DNA from: Aspergillus flavus
Lineage: Eukaryota > Ascomycota > Eurotiomycetes > Eurotiales > Aspergillaceae
Length of the DNA: 64,000 nucleotides
Reading direction: 5' to 3'
Assembly: GCF_009017415.1 (NCBI RefSeq)
Contig: NC_092406.1
Span: forward strand, 248,001-312,000
Under the pieces are notes generated by a model, which was not told where the DNA came from, did no database searches, and was given only the letters and a program-made list of their open reading frames with translations. A program made the translations under genes and the position numbers. This document shows, piece after piece, positions 24,575 through 35,806 of the stretch. Numbering within the stretch: the stretch's first letter is position 1; the number at the start of each line of letters is the position of its first letter.

Positions 24575-26614
24575 ATGAGTTATTCCTATCCTAACAGCAC
24601 GAACGCGGATGCTTACCGTCCGGTCCGTCGCGATTATCATACCGACTCATCCAATGACCACAGTCGACTCGTCGACACTTTGCCACCGTGGCTACGACAA
24701 TGGCTCGCCGAACTACACGCTCATTGGATTGCCCCGAGCTTCAGCATCACAGAGAACTCTCGGGGTAGTTATGCGCTAACAGCACGGCTATGGAGGATAT
24801 TCCGACACATATTCACTATCACGAATGCTCTGGCTGTTCTCTGGTTCTTTACGCTCTGGTGGGGGGAACGGGCCGTGTTCCAGGATAGTTTGGAGAGGTG
24901 CGCCTGGGAGAATTGGGAAAGATGGGTGTGTATTCCAATAACCAATCGCTCTAGTGCTGATAGTCTGTTGCTAACTCGATACTGGAATTCCTAGCCCCGA
25001 GATGCAACACCACATCACGTTGCTTTCATCGCAGACCCTCAGTTGGTTGATCCTCATACCTACCCCGGCCGGCCATGGCCCCTGTCCACATTGACAGTGA
25101 AGTTCACCGATCAATATCTTCGACGGTCCTTCTCGTCTATTCAGAGAAATCTAGGCCCCGACTCGGTTTTGTTCCTCGGTGACCTGTTTGATGGGGGAAG
25201 GGAGTGGGCAACCTCGCACAGTTCCAGTCCCGAGAAGCGTTATCAGAAATACAAGGATTCGTTCTGGAAGAATGAGTATCATCGGTTCGTGAAGATATTC
25301 TCAAACCAGTGGAACGAGGGTGATTCGCACTCAGGCAATACCCGTGGCCGGAGGATGATCGCTAGTCTCCCTGGGAATCACGATTTGGGATTCGGAACTG
25401 GGGTTCAACTGCCCGTCCGTGATCGGTTCCAGACATATTTTGGCCAAAGTAATCGCGTTGATGTTATTGGAAACCACACTTTCGTATCGGTTGACACGGT
25501 ATCATTGAGCGCCATGGATCAGCCTGACCCAGACACCGGAAGTTCAGGGTCTGGGGACGGACACCCGCCGAACGAGCATATTTGGAAAGAAGCAGAGGAT
25601 TTCCTGAACAGTATGAATGTTCATCGTGGCAAGGCGGAGATGGAAGAATTGCGCCTGATGAGGAACCAAAGTGAAGGCCATGTGTTTGACCACAAGGTCG
25701 TGGACCTCTCACAACCTACACTTCACCAAAGACTCAAACCGGAAGTTGTGGGGTTCCCTGCCATTCTTCTTACCCATGTTCCATTGTATCGCAAACCGGC
25801 CACGCCTTGCGGGCCTTTGCGAGAACACTACCCGCCATCAGATGGTGAACCGGAAGAAGATGACCGAAATGCCCTCTCAATCTCTGCCGGATACCAGTAT
25901 CAGAATGTTCTCACGCAAACTATCTCCAAGGACTTAGTCACGAAGGCAGGCCCGAACCTTGTCCATATCTACTCTGGAGATGATCACGACTACTGCGAGG
26001 TAACTCATCGCCAATTTAGTGGCTCTCCCAGAGAAATTACGGTCAAAAGTCTCTCTTGGGCTATGGGGGTCCGGCGGCCAGGTTTTCTGCTTACTAGTCT
26101 CTGGAATCCTGTTGACCCTGCCACCGGGAAGCCGACCCATTCGTTGAGTACCGGCGCTACTTTGCAAAACCATCTATGTCTCCTACCCGACCAATTATCC
26201 ATCTTCATCCGTTACGGCCTTCTATTCGGCCTTACCCTTGCTGTGCTTCTCGCACGAGCCGCCATTCTAGTGCTTTACTTCCCCGCAGTGGACTCATCCG
26301 CACCGATTCTTCCCCTCTCTGAATTCCGTCCTACCCTCCACGTCCACACAGCTAAGGCCCCAAGTTCCAGTACGTCTAGCTCCACGTTTTCCTCACCGGG
26401 TGGCCTGGCCAGTCGTGCCGTCAATGCACCTCCTCGTTACCCCAAAGTGTACGATGATACTTACCCCGGTGCAGGTCACGATGACGTGGACAACGCGAAG
26501 TGGAAACCAAGGGTCCCCGCTTCCCCGGGAATCTGGGGGAAATTTATGAACTCTGTCAAATATGTCGCTACGATTGTGTTTGCATGGTATTTCTTCTTGA
26601 TCTGGCGATGGTAA
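24575..26614 (+). CDS. Cdc1/Ted1-like ER metallophosphoesterase
   Basis: Two exons, 24575-24925 and 24995-26614 (656 aa). This is a calcineurin-like phosphoesterase of the Cdc1/Ted1 group. In yeast these ER/Golgi membrane enzymes act on ethanolamine phosphate of GPI anchors and affect Mn2+-dependent processes. Dimetal motifs in order are ADPQ (130-133), GDLFDGG (179-185) and PGNHD (about 243-247), then THVPLY and SGDDHDYCEV further on. Membrane segments are at the N-terminus (about 85-105, before the catalytic domain), after the domain (GLLFGLTLAVLLARAAILVLY) and at the extreme C-terminus, which ends FFLIWRW. The intron has donor GTGTGT and acceptor CCTAG. The physiological substrate in this species is inferred from yeast. 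Confidence 0.9.
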
Positions 26615-28317
26615 AGGCCGGGGTAAAGGGAGTGTACACCGGAGTTTAGGACTGTATATATTAAATGCATCGACTATGTCTCCTATTTGAATACTGCATG
26701 TAGAACATGAGACGAGATTTGGTGATTTCCTCCATTTTTGGTCACTGAAGATATAACCTGGTGTCCTCTTGTACGGGTCGCCCTGAACTGGAGAAGATTT
26801 CCCATCATTGGGCTAAACAAGATTTTTACTTTTATTCTTACTTTTTCTTTTTCTTTTTCTTTCAAAATGCTTCTCCTGTAGTGGGGCAGAGGGGACTCAT
26901 GTTTTACCTTCGAGGAACAACCATGGTTCAACCCGATAGTCAATATTAGCCAACAAAACTCAATCCTGATTTTAGTTTTGTTCCTAAGCGTTGGCCCAAC
27001 TGTATAGGGTTAGGGGCTGATCGCAAAGTGTTGGCTCGCCATGGAAAATGCAACTTATACGACGAGAAACGGGCAAATCTCGGGGATTCTCTGACTAGAT
27101 CTACAAATGCCCCCCAATCAGAGCCCAGACTAGTGCTGCAGGTGTTTGAGTGGCAAAAGCCCTAATATGCTTGAACCATGTCACATCAAACACCCTCTCC
27201 CTCCCTCCATAATGTCATTGTGCGTTGAGACGACAGTCTCTGCCCGAAATGGCACCGGTGAGACTCCGGATTGTCGTGACTTTGACTATCCTCCTCCATG
27301 TTTAGATCCATTTCCCCGGATGGAGTCGTGGAGCCTCCAGTTGAGCAGGAGTGCCATGGGGTCGTGCATTATTCCCTTTTGGCTTTTGGAGAAGATCCTG
27401 TTACACTTCGGGACACTGACATATTGTTACAGATACACCAGAAGAAAACCCGGGATGTGAACAAGTTACCGATGCGACTTGATAATATTATTACGCGAAA
27501 AGTTGGGGATTTCGGGATTGTCACGAGGGCTGGTCGGGTTGGCCGCGTTCGGCATCCCCCGAATTCTTTGCATTTCTTTCTGATAACTTCTTCCCGTTCT
27601 CGGCTTCCCTCCGCCATAGTCAATTTTTTTTTACGTCTCTCAAGTCTCAACACTTTATTTTTATCCTTATTGCCACTGGTTTCTTACGTCCCGTGACTCG
27701 GATTGCCGTCACGGTGCGGCGAAAGGATCCCGTAGAAGGGCAGGGAAAAACCCGTCCATCGTATTTGGATATCCACTCCGCGTGCCAAGTTCCAGAATCG
27801 TTCGATGTCCGTGGTTTACTTGGGCCTCGGCCATGAGTGCTTACTTTCCTCGAACCAATCATTCGTATCCATGGGCCCGTAGCTTCGTGCAAACCTCCTC
27901 CACTTTCCACGCCGTCAAACGTTCCTCTTCTCCAGACTCGGGGCTGTGGCGCGGAGAGAGACACACATCAAAGGTCTAGGGCCGAAATTACCAAATAATC
28001 CCTCATGCGGCCTACACCAGCGCATCCTAGGTTGATCCCGTGCCCTCAATTGGCTGTAAATGCGGGATAGCGCTGGTTTCGGCCGGCTCCTTAATGTAGT
28101 TTTTCCCCATGTTGACCGGATATGGTCAAGATTGGCCATCGCGACCTCCTGTCTGCAGCAGTACAAAAACTCTGTCATGGCCCCTTCCCCATGGAGATTG
28201 TGTATCTCATTTTTCTCTCCACTTGTCATTCCTACGTTCTCCCCGTCTGCGTGTTGATCTACAGCCGAAGAATCTTTTCATAGATTGAGCCAGTCCGTGC
28301 CTACATCTACATTCACC
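26615..28317. other. Long promoter/intergenic region before hexose transporter
   Basis: About 1.7 kb. Open frames here (for example 27298-27696) lack domains and I treat them as chance. It contains pyrimidine-rich tracts (near 26824-26865 and 27580-27660). Long upstream regions are common for regulated sugar transporter genes, but I did not verify carbon-repressor sites. Confidence 0.45.
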
Positions 28318-30092
28318 ATGGGCTTCATGTTGAAGAAGCCGGATGATGCTACGGGCTCTGCTGCCCCTGCCATCGTTATTGGCTTGTTTGTTGCCTTTGG
28401 TGGTGTTTTGTTCGGGTGAGCTGACCCTGTGTACCATCATTGAAGCAACTCATAGACCAGGAGGCTGACGATTAAATCCTATAGTTATGATACCGGCACC
28501 ATCAGTGGCATCCTTGCCATGCCTTACTGGCGCAAGCTGTTCTCCACGGGCTATATCAACCCGTCAGACAACTATCCCGATGTGACCTCCTCTCAATCCT
28601 CCATGATCGTGTCTCTCCTGTCTGCAGGAACTTTCTTCGGTGCCCTTGGTGCAGCACCCATTGCTGATTACTTCGGTCGTCGGCTTGCTATGATCATCAA
28701 CACATTTGTTTTCTGCTTTGGTGTCATCCTTCAGACCGCTGCTACTGCTATCCCGTTATTTGTTGCGGGAAGATTCTTTGCAGGCCTAGGTGTTGGATTG
28801 CTCTCTGCAACAAGTATGTCATGAACTGTACCACCTATCAAGCCTGAATATAGTATGCTAACAGGCTTCAGTCCCGCTGTACCAGTCCGAAACCGCTCCT
28901 AAGTGGATCCGTGGTACCATCGTTGGTGCCTACCAGCTGGCTATCACCATTGGATTGCTCCTTGCTGCCATCGTGAACAATTCCACTAAGGGCCGTGACG
29001 ATACTGGTTCCTACCGTATCCCTGTCGCTGTTCAGTTTGCCTGGGCTATTATCCTGGTTGTTGGCATGATCGTACTCCCTGAGACGCCTCGCTTCTTGAT
29101 TAAGAAGGGCAAGCATGAAGCTGCTGCCAAGGCTCTCTCACGCCTTCGCCGCATCGATGTCAATGATCCCGCCATTGTGGAGGAGCTGGCCGAGATCCAG
29201 GCCAACCATGAATATGAACTCAGTGTGGGCAATGCCAGCTACCTCTCCATTCTTCGTGGGAGTATCGGCAAGCGACTGGCCACTGGCTGTGCCGTTCAGG
29301 GTCTGCAGCAGCTGGCTGGAGTCAACTTCATCTGTATGTATTCAACCACCTCACCCAACCCTCTCTGATTCAAACTAACATCGTACAGTCTACTACGGAA
29401 CTACTTTCTTCGAACACTCAGGTATCAAGGACGGATTTATTATTACTTTGATCACCAACATTGTTAATGTCGTCTCAACCTTCCCTGGTCTCTATATGGT
29501 CGAGAAATGGGGTCGTCGTCCTCTTCTCTTGTTCGGTGCTGTCGGCATGTGTGTCTCTCAGCTCATCGTTGCCATTGTTGGCACCGCCACCACTTCCGAC
29601 GTCGCAAACAAGGTGCTGATCGCCTTCGTCTGTGTCTACATCTTCTTCTTCGCTTGCTCATGGGGTTGCACCGCGTGGGTGGTGACCGGTGAGCTCTTCC
29701 CTCTCAAGGCTCGTGCCAAGTGTCTCTCAATCACGACCGCCACCAACTGGCTCCTCAACTGGGCCATCGCATATGCTACCCCTTACATGGTTAACTCCGG
29801 CCCGGGCAACGCCAACCTGCAGTCCAAGGTGTTCTTCATCTGGGGTGGATTCTGCTTCATTGCCGGTATTTTCGTCTACACCTGCATCTACGAGACCAAG
29901 GGTCTTACCTTGGAGCAGGTTGATGAGCTTTACGCTAAGATTCCTGTGGCCTGGCGCTCCCATGAATTTGTTCCATCCGTCAGCTATGCTGACGTTCGTG
30001 ACGTTGCCGCCGGCAAAGTGTCTGGCAACCTCGCTGATCTAGAGGCCGACGCCCAGATGAAGCGTGATATGGAGCATGTTGAGAAGGCCTAG
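28318..30092 (+). CDS. MFS hexose transporter
   Basis: Four exons: 28318-28415, 28485-28813, 28872-29333 and 29389-30092 (530 aa). It is a plasma-membrane sugar/H+ symporter of the sugar porter family with 12 expected helices. Motifs seen: GYDTGTISG at the end of helix 1, DYFGRR (loop 2-3), PETPRFLI (helix 6 end), QQLAGVNFIFYYG (helix 7, sugar-binding Gln), EKWGRRPLL (loop 8-9) and YETKGLTLEQVDELY (after helix 12). The helix-10 motif reads SWGCTAWV, where most fungal glucose porters have a Pro after SWG. It resembles the low-affinity glucose transporters of Aspergillus (MstC/MstE-type), but I cannot assign one symbol safely. Hexose specificity is inferred. Confidence 0.93.
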
Positions 30093-30765
30093 AAGTATAA
30101 TCCGGCGTTGGTCAATTGGAGTTTTCCTGTCTTGGTTAGGTGTTCAACTTCTTTTTTCGTTTCCATAGTCCCTATACTGCCTTTGTACCTAGCGAGTGGC
30201 TTTTTGCAACTTTATCTTGGTGATGAGAGACGTGGTATAATGATCATCTCACGACCAATATTTTCTATTGTATGATATTTTCCAGAGTTGCTCTTTCAAC
30301 CAAAGATTATTTTTCCAAGTTCACTATTATAAAGTCGTCGTAGGGGTTACAGTTCAACGGTTATCGTCCTAGAGTGTACAGTGGGAGAGACCTTACCATT
30401 TTGGAGTATATGATAAATAGGTACCTTCTTTGATTTAAGCCTAGAATTCATAAGAGGATCGAAGTACAAAAAGGCTCGAGATATCCAGGGGAGCCCGACT
30501 AACTGGACTGTAACTGTGGAATTGAGGGTGTCTACCACCGGCCCTTCCCGTACCCTAAAAACCCCTAAAACTGGACCCTGACTGTCGCCTGAGGCATCAG
30601 GACCTACGTAGCCATTCCCCACGTTCACGTGTCGATCCCTGTTTTTAGCACCTTCCTGATAAGGAAGGTCAACATGGGGGCAACCGACTGGGGAATGATC
30701 AACTTCTTCTCTTCCCTCCCCCTATCCTTCTTTCCCCCAAGTTCATTCTTTACTTGGGAGATACA
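30093..30765. other. Intergenic between hexose transporter and lipase genes
   Basis: Contains the 3' UTR of the transporter gene and a pyrimidine-rich leader (about 30700-30745) before the lipase gene. No gene was seen. Confidence 0.5.
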
Positions 30766-30822
30766 ATGAGGTGGTCATTCTTTTCCCCCGCCACCATCAC
30801 TTCCCAACTACGATTATGTTGA
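30766..30822 (+). promoter_or_regulatory. Upstream ORF overlapping the lipase start codon
   Basis: An ATG at 30766 opens an 18-codon frame ending in TGA at 30820-30822. That stop lies two bases past the lipase ATG (30816-30818) in another frame. If both lie on the mRNA, it could limit initiation at the main start or work through termination-reinitiation. The transcription start is unknown, so its presence on the mRNA is inferred. Confidence 0.45.
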
Positions 30823-32744
30823 TCCGCTCGGCCTCAGCGCTTGACCCGGACTCCGTATACAAGGTGCCGCTTCTATCCTGCGAGCCGACGGACAGTCCAG
30901 CACCTTTCGAAAAGATGTCTGTATCAGCTACGACTACCAGTATAAATCCCGATATCTCTCCGATAGAGGATAAGAATGTTCAACCGGGAGTCGAGTTAGA
31001 AGAGCTCAACAAGACATGCGACGAAAATCAAAAGCAGACCAGCGACTCAACCGGGACCGATAGTCTTTACGAGAAGAGGCACACCATTGAACAGAGTGGA
31101 TCGCATACACAGCCCAAGAACTACGCCTTTTCCTTCCAGGATCACCCTCTATTTCCGCCGTTGCCCTCGTACGGGCCCCCTTCCTTCGTGTTTACCATAA
31201 AGTGCTTGGTGCTGCAATGCGTGTCGTTTCTGCTATCGCTGCTGTTTCTGGGCGCCGTCGTTGTTGGGGCACTTGTGTGCAGGACTCGACTCGCAGTTTC
31301 CCATGTCAAAATCCGTCTCCGAGGCCAGGATCCCAATGAGCAACGGGCCTTCTACGAGGAGGAACGGGCGCGGGAGTTGGAGAGGCAGAAAAATTTGCAG
31401 CAGTGGAAGCGTCGACAGGAGAAAAAGGAAGTTGACGAAGAAGCTCCCGATGAGTGTCCCCCTCTAGAAGGTGGGAAGGATCCGATCATATGCGACGTGG
31501 CGTACTACGCCAGAAGGGTCGGCCTTGACGTGGAGACGTTCCGGGTCCAGACGGAAGATGGATTCATAATCACTCTATGGCATGTTTATAATCCACAGGA
31601 GTACATGCCCTTACCTGCAGATGCGAGGGCTCCTCGCGGACCGGGGGTGTTCACGGGAAAGAAGGACCCTGGGCTTTCTTCACGGTCGAATCGCAAATAT
31701 CCCATTCTTCTCATGCACGGGTTACTGCAGTGCGCGGGTGCGTACTGCACGAATGACGAGGACAGTCTTGCCTTTTACCTTTGCAAGTCTGGGTACGATG
31801 TCTGGCTGGGTAATAACCGCTGCGGACTTACCCCCGAACACACGACATTGTCTACGTCGGATCCTCGGATGTGGACGTGGAATATCCGACACATGGGCGT
31901 GCTGGACCTTTCGGCTCTTGTATCGCGGGTTTTGTATGAGACCGGTTTCGAGAAACTAGGTCTTGTATGCCATTCGCAAGGAACGACACAAACGTTTGTG
32001 GCACTGGCGAAAGATCAACGACCCGAACTAGGGGAGCGTATATCGGTTTTTTGTGCTCTGGCTCCAGCAGCATATGCCGGGCCATTGGTCGAGAGGAGTT
32101 ATTTCCGTTTCATGCGGATTATCTCCCCTAACATCTTTCGCATCGTATTCGGCATTCATGCTTTTATTCCCTTCATGATGACAGTCCACCAATATCTTCA
32201 TCCGAAGATCTATGGTACATTGGGTTACTACGTGTTCTCGTACCTCTTCGGCTGGAGCGACACCCGTTGGGACCGCGGTCTTCGGGATCGTATGTTCCAA
32301 TTCGCTCCAGTCTACGTCAGTGCCGAGACAATGCGATGGTGGTTGGGCCGTGAATGCTTCGCCACACAGAAGTGTATCTTGGCCACACGCGAGGTCGGCC
32401 TTCTTGAGGCGGAAGAGGATCATCGCTTTGAGAAGGGTATCGATGGTGGGGCCCCTCGGAGTGATACCGCATGGTACGGGCCCCAGGTTCCCCCAATGGC
32501 TCTATGGGTCGCGGGAGCCGACAATCTAGTCGATGGCAGAAAATTGCTTCAGCGGTTCCGCAATGGACGTGAGCCCCATGTGCATGTTGTCCATGAGAAG
32601 GTTATCGAGGAGTATGAGCATCTCGATGTCTTATGGGCCATGGACGTCATCGAGCAGGTGGGAAAGGAGGTACGACAGGTCCTCTGGACGACGATGCCGG
32701 ATGATGCCCGCGCCGTGTGTCAGGTGCCGAAGGGTGTGCAGTAA
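30816..32744 (+). CDS. Membrane-anchored alpha/beta-hydrolase lipase (Tgl1/Yeh-type steryl ester hydrolase)
   Basis: Intronless, 642 aa from ATG 30816 (an alternative downstream Met lies at 30915). The disordered acidic N-terminus is followed by a strong hydrophobic helix at about residues 125-152, then a charged coiled-coil-like stretch rich in Glu, Arg and Gln. The C-terminal part is an acid-lipase fold. LMHGLLQ gives the oxyanion region (His301). The nucleophile elbow is CHSQGT with Ser387. The probable acid is Asp569 (AGADNLVD) and the probable His is His602 (YEHLDVLW). The domain starts with the AB-hydrolase-associated lipase segment ending TEDGFIITLWHV. Yeast relatives hydrolyse steryl esters at lipid droplets or the plasma membrane. 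The substrate here is inferred. Confidence 0.88.
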   Translation: MLIRSASALDPDSVYKVPLLSCEPTDSPAPFEKMSVSATTTSINPDISPIEDKNVQPGVELEELNKTCDENQKQTSDSTGTDSLYEKRHTIEQSGSHTQPKNYAFSFQDHPLFPPLPSYGPPSFVFTIKCLVLQCVSFLLSLLFLGAVVVGALVCRTRLAVSHVKIRLRGQDPNEQRAFYEEERARELERQKNLQQWKRRQEKKEVDEEAPDECPPLEGGKDPIICDVAYYARRVGLDVETFRVQTEDGFIITLWHVYNPQEYMPLPADARAPRGPGVFTGKKDPGLSSRSNRKYPILLMHGLLQCAGAYCTNDEDSLAFYLCKSGYDVWLGNNRCGLTPEHTTLSTSDPRMWTWNIRHMGVLDLSALVSRVLYETGFEKLGLVCHSQGTTQTFVALAKDQRPELGERISVFCALAPAAYAGPLVERSYFRFMRIISPNIFRIVFGIHAFIPFMMTVHQYLHPKIYGTLGYYVFSYLFGWSDTRWDRGLRDRMFQFAPVYVSAETMRWWLGRECFATQKCILATREVGLLEAEEDHRFEKGIDGGAPRSDTAWYGPQVPPMALWVAGADNLVDGRKLLQRFRNGREPHVHVVHEKVIEEYEHLDVLWAMDVIEQVGKEVRQVLWTTMPDDARAVCQVPKGVQ

Positions 32745-33279
32745 ACCCCTGTTGACATGAGATATGAGGAATGACTATATAATAACTGTTTTCGTGGATT
32801 CTTTTGGCTTGGAGTTTACTGGTTGTATAGATACAGTGTACTCAAAGATATACATAGTCACTTATATAATAGTAGTATATATTAAAGCTATCAGCCACCA
32901 AACTGCTAGCTATCAGTTAATAACACTGACCGCTTTTGGCGAATAAATCAAGTGACCTCTCAGCTGATTATATCGTTATTCAATCTTCAATTCACGTCCG
33001 CATCATTCACCTGCACCACATCACACTCTGCCGTTCAGGTCTCTCTTCATACACCTGTTAAGATCTTTCTGGAAAGTCGTGACAGGTGAATCTTGTGATG
33101 TAATAGAACACTCTCGGTGAGATATCCAAGCAGGCCTTCAAAGTGCCTAAAGCTAGACCCGAGAGAACTGCTAACCACTACTTTAGGAGCAGCTTTACTT
33201 GCAGTCGCCTTCATCAGTCACCGGATTTTTAATCCTCCTAGTGGACACGGCTGATTAGCAATTCGACAACTCGGACATA
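32745..33279. other. Intergenic, no supportable gene
   Basis: AT-rich spacer holding the lipase 3' end and the upstream region of the NTPase gene. Nothing else was recognised. Confidence 0.5.
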
Positions 33280-34960
33280 ATGGCGATGCCTCCCTCGCTT
33301 CCATCTCAATCTCCAGCATTGACAACACCCTCCCCTATCCGAAACCAACGCAACATACTTGTCACTATGGGCTTATGCATGGTTCAGGGCAAGAATGATT
33401 ATCGGTGCAGATGCTCCTTTGGATCGTGTGTCTCCGACTTAGATGTGACTGGGGCAATCTGTCATAACTGCTGGCATCCGATGTCCAGCCACCGTGATTA
33501 TTGTTAGCCTCTGATACACCCTCTCAGTTGATGTTCTGCAACTAAGTTTACCATTTTTCCGACAGCCACTCATGCTATAACCAGGCGTTATGGTAAATGT
33601 TCCTGTAAATACTAAAATTTATGGGAAACATTCTTACTGTTGGCCATTACAGATCTGGAACATTTCACCAACCCCCGGGCCGATCTGGTAGACGAGTTGA
33701 TCGCACGAGTCCACGACTACCATATTATTCGAGTGATCGGCCCTCCAGCTTCCGGGAAGACAACTCTGATGAAGCTTATGGTCAATAAATTGCTTGAAAT
33801 GAATGGCCCAACAAAATCTATCCATGTTCTTACGGGCTGGGACAAGCAAGAGGTTTGCGGCGCACCTGGCTGGGCCCGTTATTTGGGGCAGAAAACAGGT
33901 GTTCATGGGGAAGAGTGGCTCTCGAATCCTGCCTATCTACTTCTAGATGAGGCACAACAGACATACTGGGATAGTGGACTTTGGGCAAGTTTCTTCAAAA
34001 GTGCTGGGCCTGGGTGGTCCGTCTTTATTGTCCTGTTCATGTCATACGGCTCACCAGGTGAAGGGCTTGAGGGCTTTGAAAGCGAGTTGTACTCATCAGT
34101 TCCTATGCACTTCGGCCCTGATCAGGAAATCTTTCTGCGGCTAGAGAAGAGTATTAGCGATCTTTATCTAGCTCAGAAACCAGTTGGCCTGCTGCTTGAT
34201 GAGAATGAAGCCATGCATGTCGTGACACGATATGCATCTGCTGCCATTCAGCCGTCCCCATCTCTAACACCTGACTTAAAGAAAGGACTCTTTCTGACCA
34301 GCAGTGGACATGTTGGGTTACTTACCAGCCTTACGCATGTGCTGCACGATGTGCCGGTAAGCCTATTCCTGGATTTCAAGGTTACAACGAAGGGACGATT
34401 TAATTTAATTTATCCGATGTTAACATTTGTGGATCCCCAAAATAGGAACTTTATGACCTTGTACAAAGGGGTGTCTCGATTGATTGGCCAACAACAAGCA
34501 AGATTCTCTCCAGTCAGCCCCGGAAGTTCTTTGACCTTCTAAGTGGTTACCCATTTTCCAAAGGCCTACCTACATTGAATTCATTACGAGATCCTGTTAC
34601 TTTCCAGGTTTTTAAGACGGCTATTGCTCATGATGGCATCTACAAGGCTAGCCTTCGGACGGGGAGTAAGGAATTCAAATACGCTCTTCGGGATATTTGG
34701 CGCAATGGATGGCTGCATGCAGTGGAATCAAAATGGGATATACGTTATATCTTTGCAAGCCAAATTCACCGTTGGTAGGTGTATGTTGTTATAAATTATT
34801 TTCTGCTCTTACTAACAGGATGGGTGCTAGGTTTTGTCAATGTCTTTTAACAAAGATATCTTCTGAGTCTGACATCGCCATTCCTCTCCCACTAGCAGCA
34901 GTTGAGGCTACTACGAATTTACAGCCCCATCACCCACCAGATATGCAGGCTGCCCAGTAG
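33280..34960 (+). CDS. Cys-rich P-loop NTPase, apparently C-terminally truncated (Crinkler-like type)
   Basis: Five exons: 33280-33502, 33566-33592 (27 nt), 33653-34356, 34446-34774 and 34819-34960 (474 aa). The last intron has a perfect TACTAAC branch point. The N-terminal ~75 residues carry Cys at 33, 43, 45, 50, 61 and 64 plus His66 and His71, which could bind zinc. Walker A is GPPASGKTT (113-121) and Walker B is LLLDEAQ (179-185), followed by a winged-helix-like region (ELYDLVQRG to WLHAVES). From memory, fungal relatives continue with a restriction-endonuclease-like domain, as in Crinkler-type NTPase-REase proteins. Here a TAG ends the frame just after the NTPase part and no nuclease trace is visible downstream. 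Function is unknown; a role in conflict or effector biology is speculation. It may be a decaying copy, although every exon before the stop is in frame. Confidence 0.65.
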
Positions 34961-35806
34961 CCGAGCAGATGCTTGTCCTTGAGATAATAAACAGACGCCA
35001 ATGAAGGTTCGCGGGTTTAAAGTGGCTATCTTAGGGTTCCTCAGATTTGCCTGTCTACTGGAAAGCAATAGGGCATGGTGGGCATGACCCTGCCTTGAAT
35101 TTTAATTTACTTAGCACTTCGAAGATGAAACTGCTGATACCACTCTGGGTCAATTACAGTATGTGAAAGATAAGAGTCAGGGAAGGCTTCTTCAGCTTGC
35201 TATAGGCTGAAGCCAGCCTTTAATTTACATGTAAACAATCATCCCCTGGCTTTTCAGTTAATTCACTGCTTTTATAATAGAGAACATGCTACGTAAGATA
35301 AGGCTGTTACATCAATAGAATGCTATGAAGAGCCGTTTCCTATTAACCATGGTGGTAGTAAGGCCTAAGCCGGCCGCGTCGAAAACATCTCGACGTTCAT
35401 AATAGTAACATTTCAACCGGGGTAGCATGGCTAACGGCTGATCTGCGATATTGCAGAAATATGGTTTTTTGGATGGTCATAGGCCGATGTGAGGAAGAGT
35501 AGTACTGAATTCCTGGAATCTAACCTCTAGTTCTTTTCTCTCCTGTACTGTCTGAGGATGTATATTCGAGGGTTAGACAAGAGAGAAATGTGGAACGGTA
35601 TGACAGTAAGCATAACTACGATATTCATTCACAGTAGATAAAGTAGATGCTTAATGATCGTATGTACATGTGCTATATACGTATCAACAGCTTGAGACAC
35701 GCGCAGTATCGAAGTCAGTCAGTCAGTCTTTAGTCGATGTAATCATCTCTTTGAGAAAATTGGAACGTCACTCTAGAAGAACGTTCTCTCCGTAGTCCCC
35801 GAGAAA
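34961..35806. other. Intergenic, no supportable gene
   Basis: The region directly downstream of the truncated NTPase frame. I looked for a continuation of the protein in all plus frames and saw only stop-rich sequence. Confidence 0.45.

Noticed and set aside
27298..27696. 132-codon frame upstream of the hexose transporter
   Set aside because: Low-complexity, T-rich end and no motif; more likely promoter sequence.
30771..30815. GTG-started extension of the lipase frame
   Set aside because: Nuclear fungal genes rarely start at GTG; the ATG at 30816 is the first in frame.
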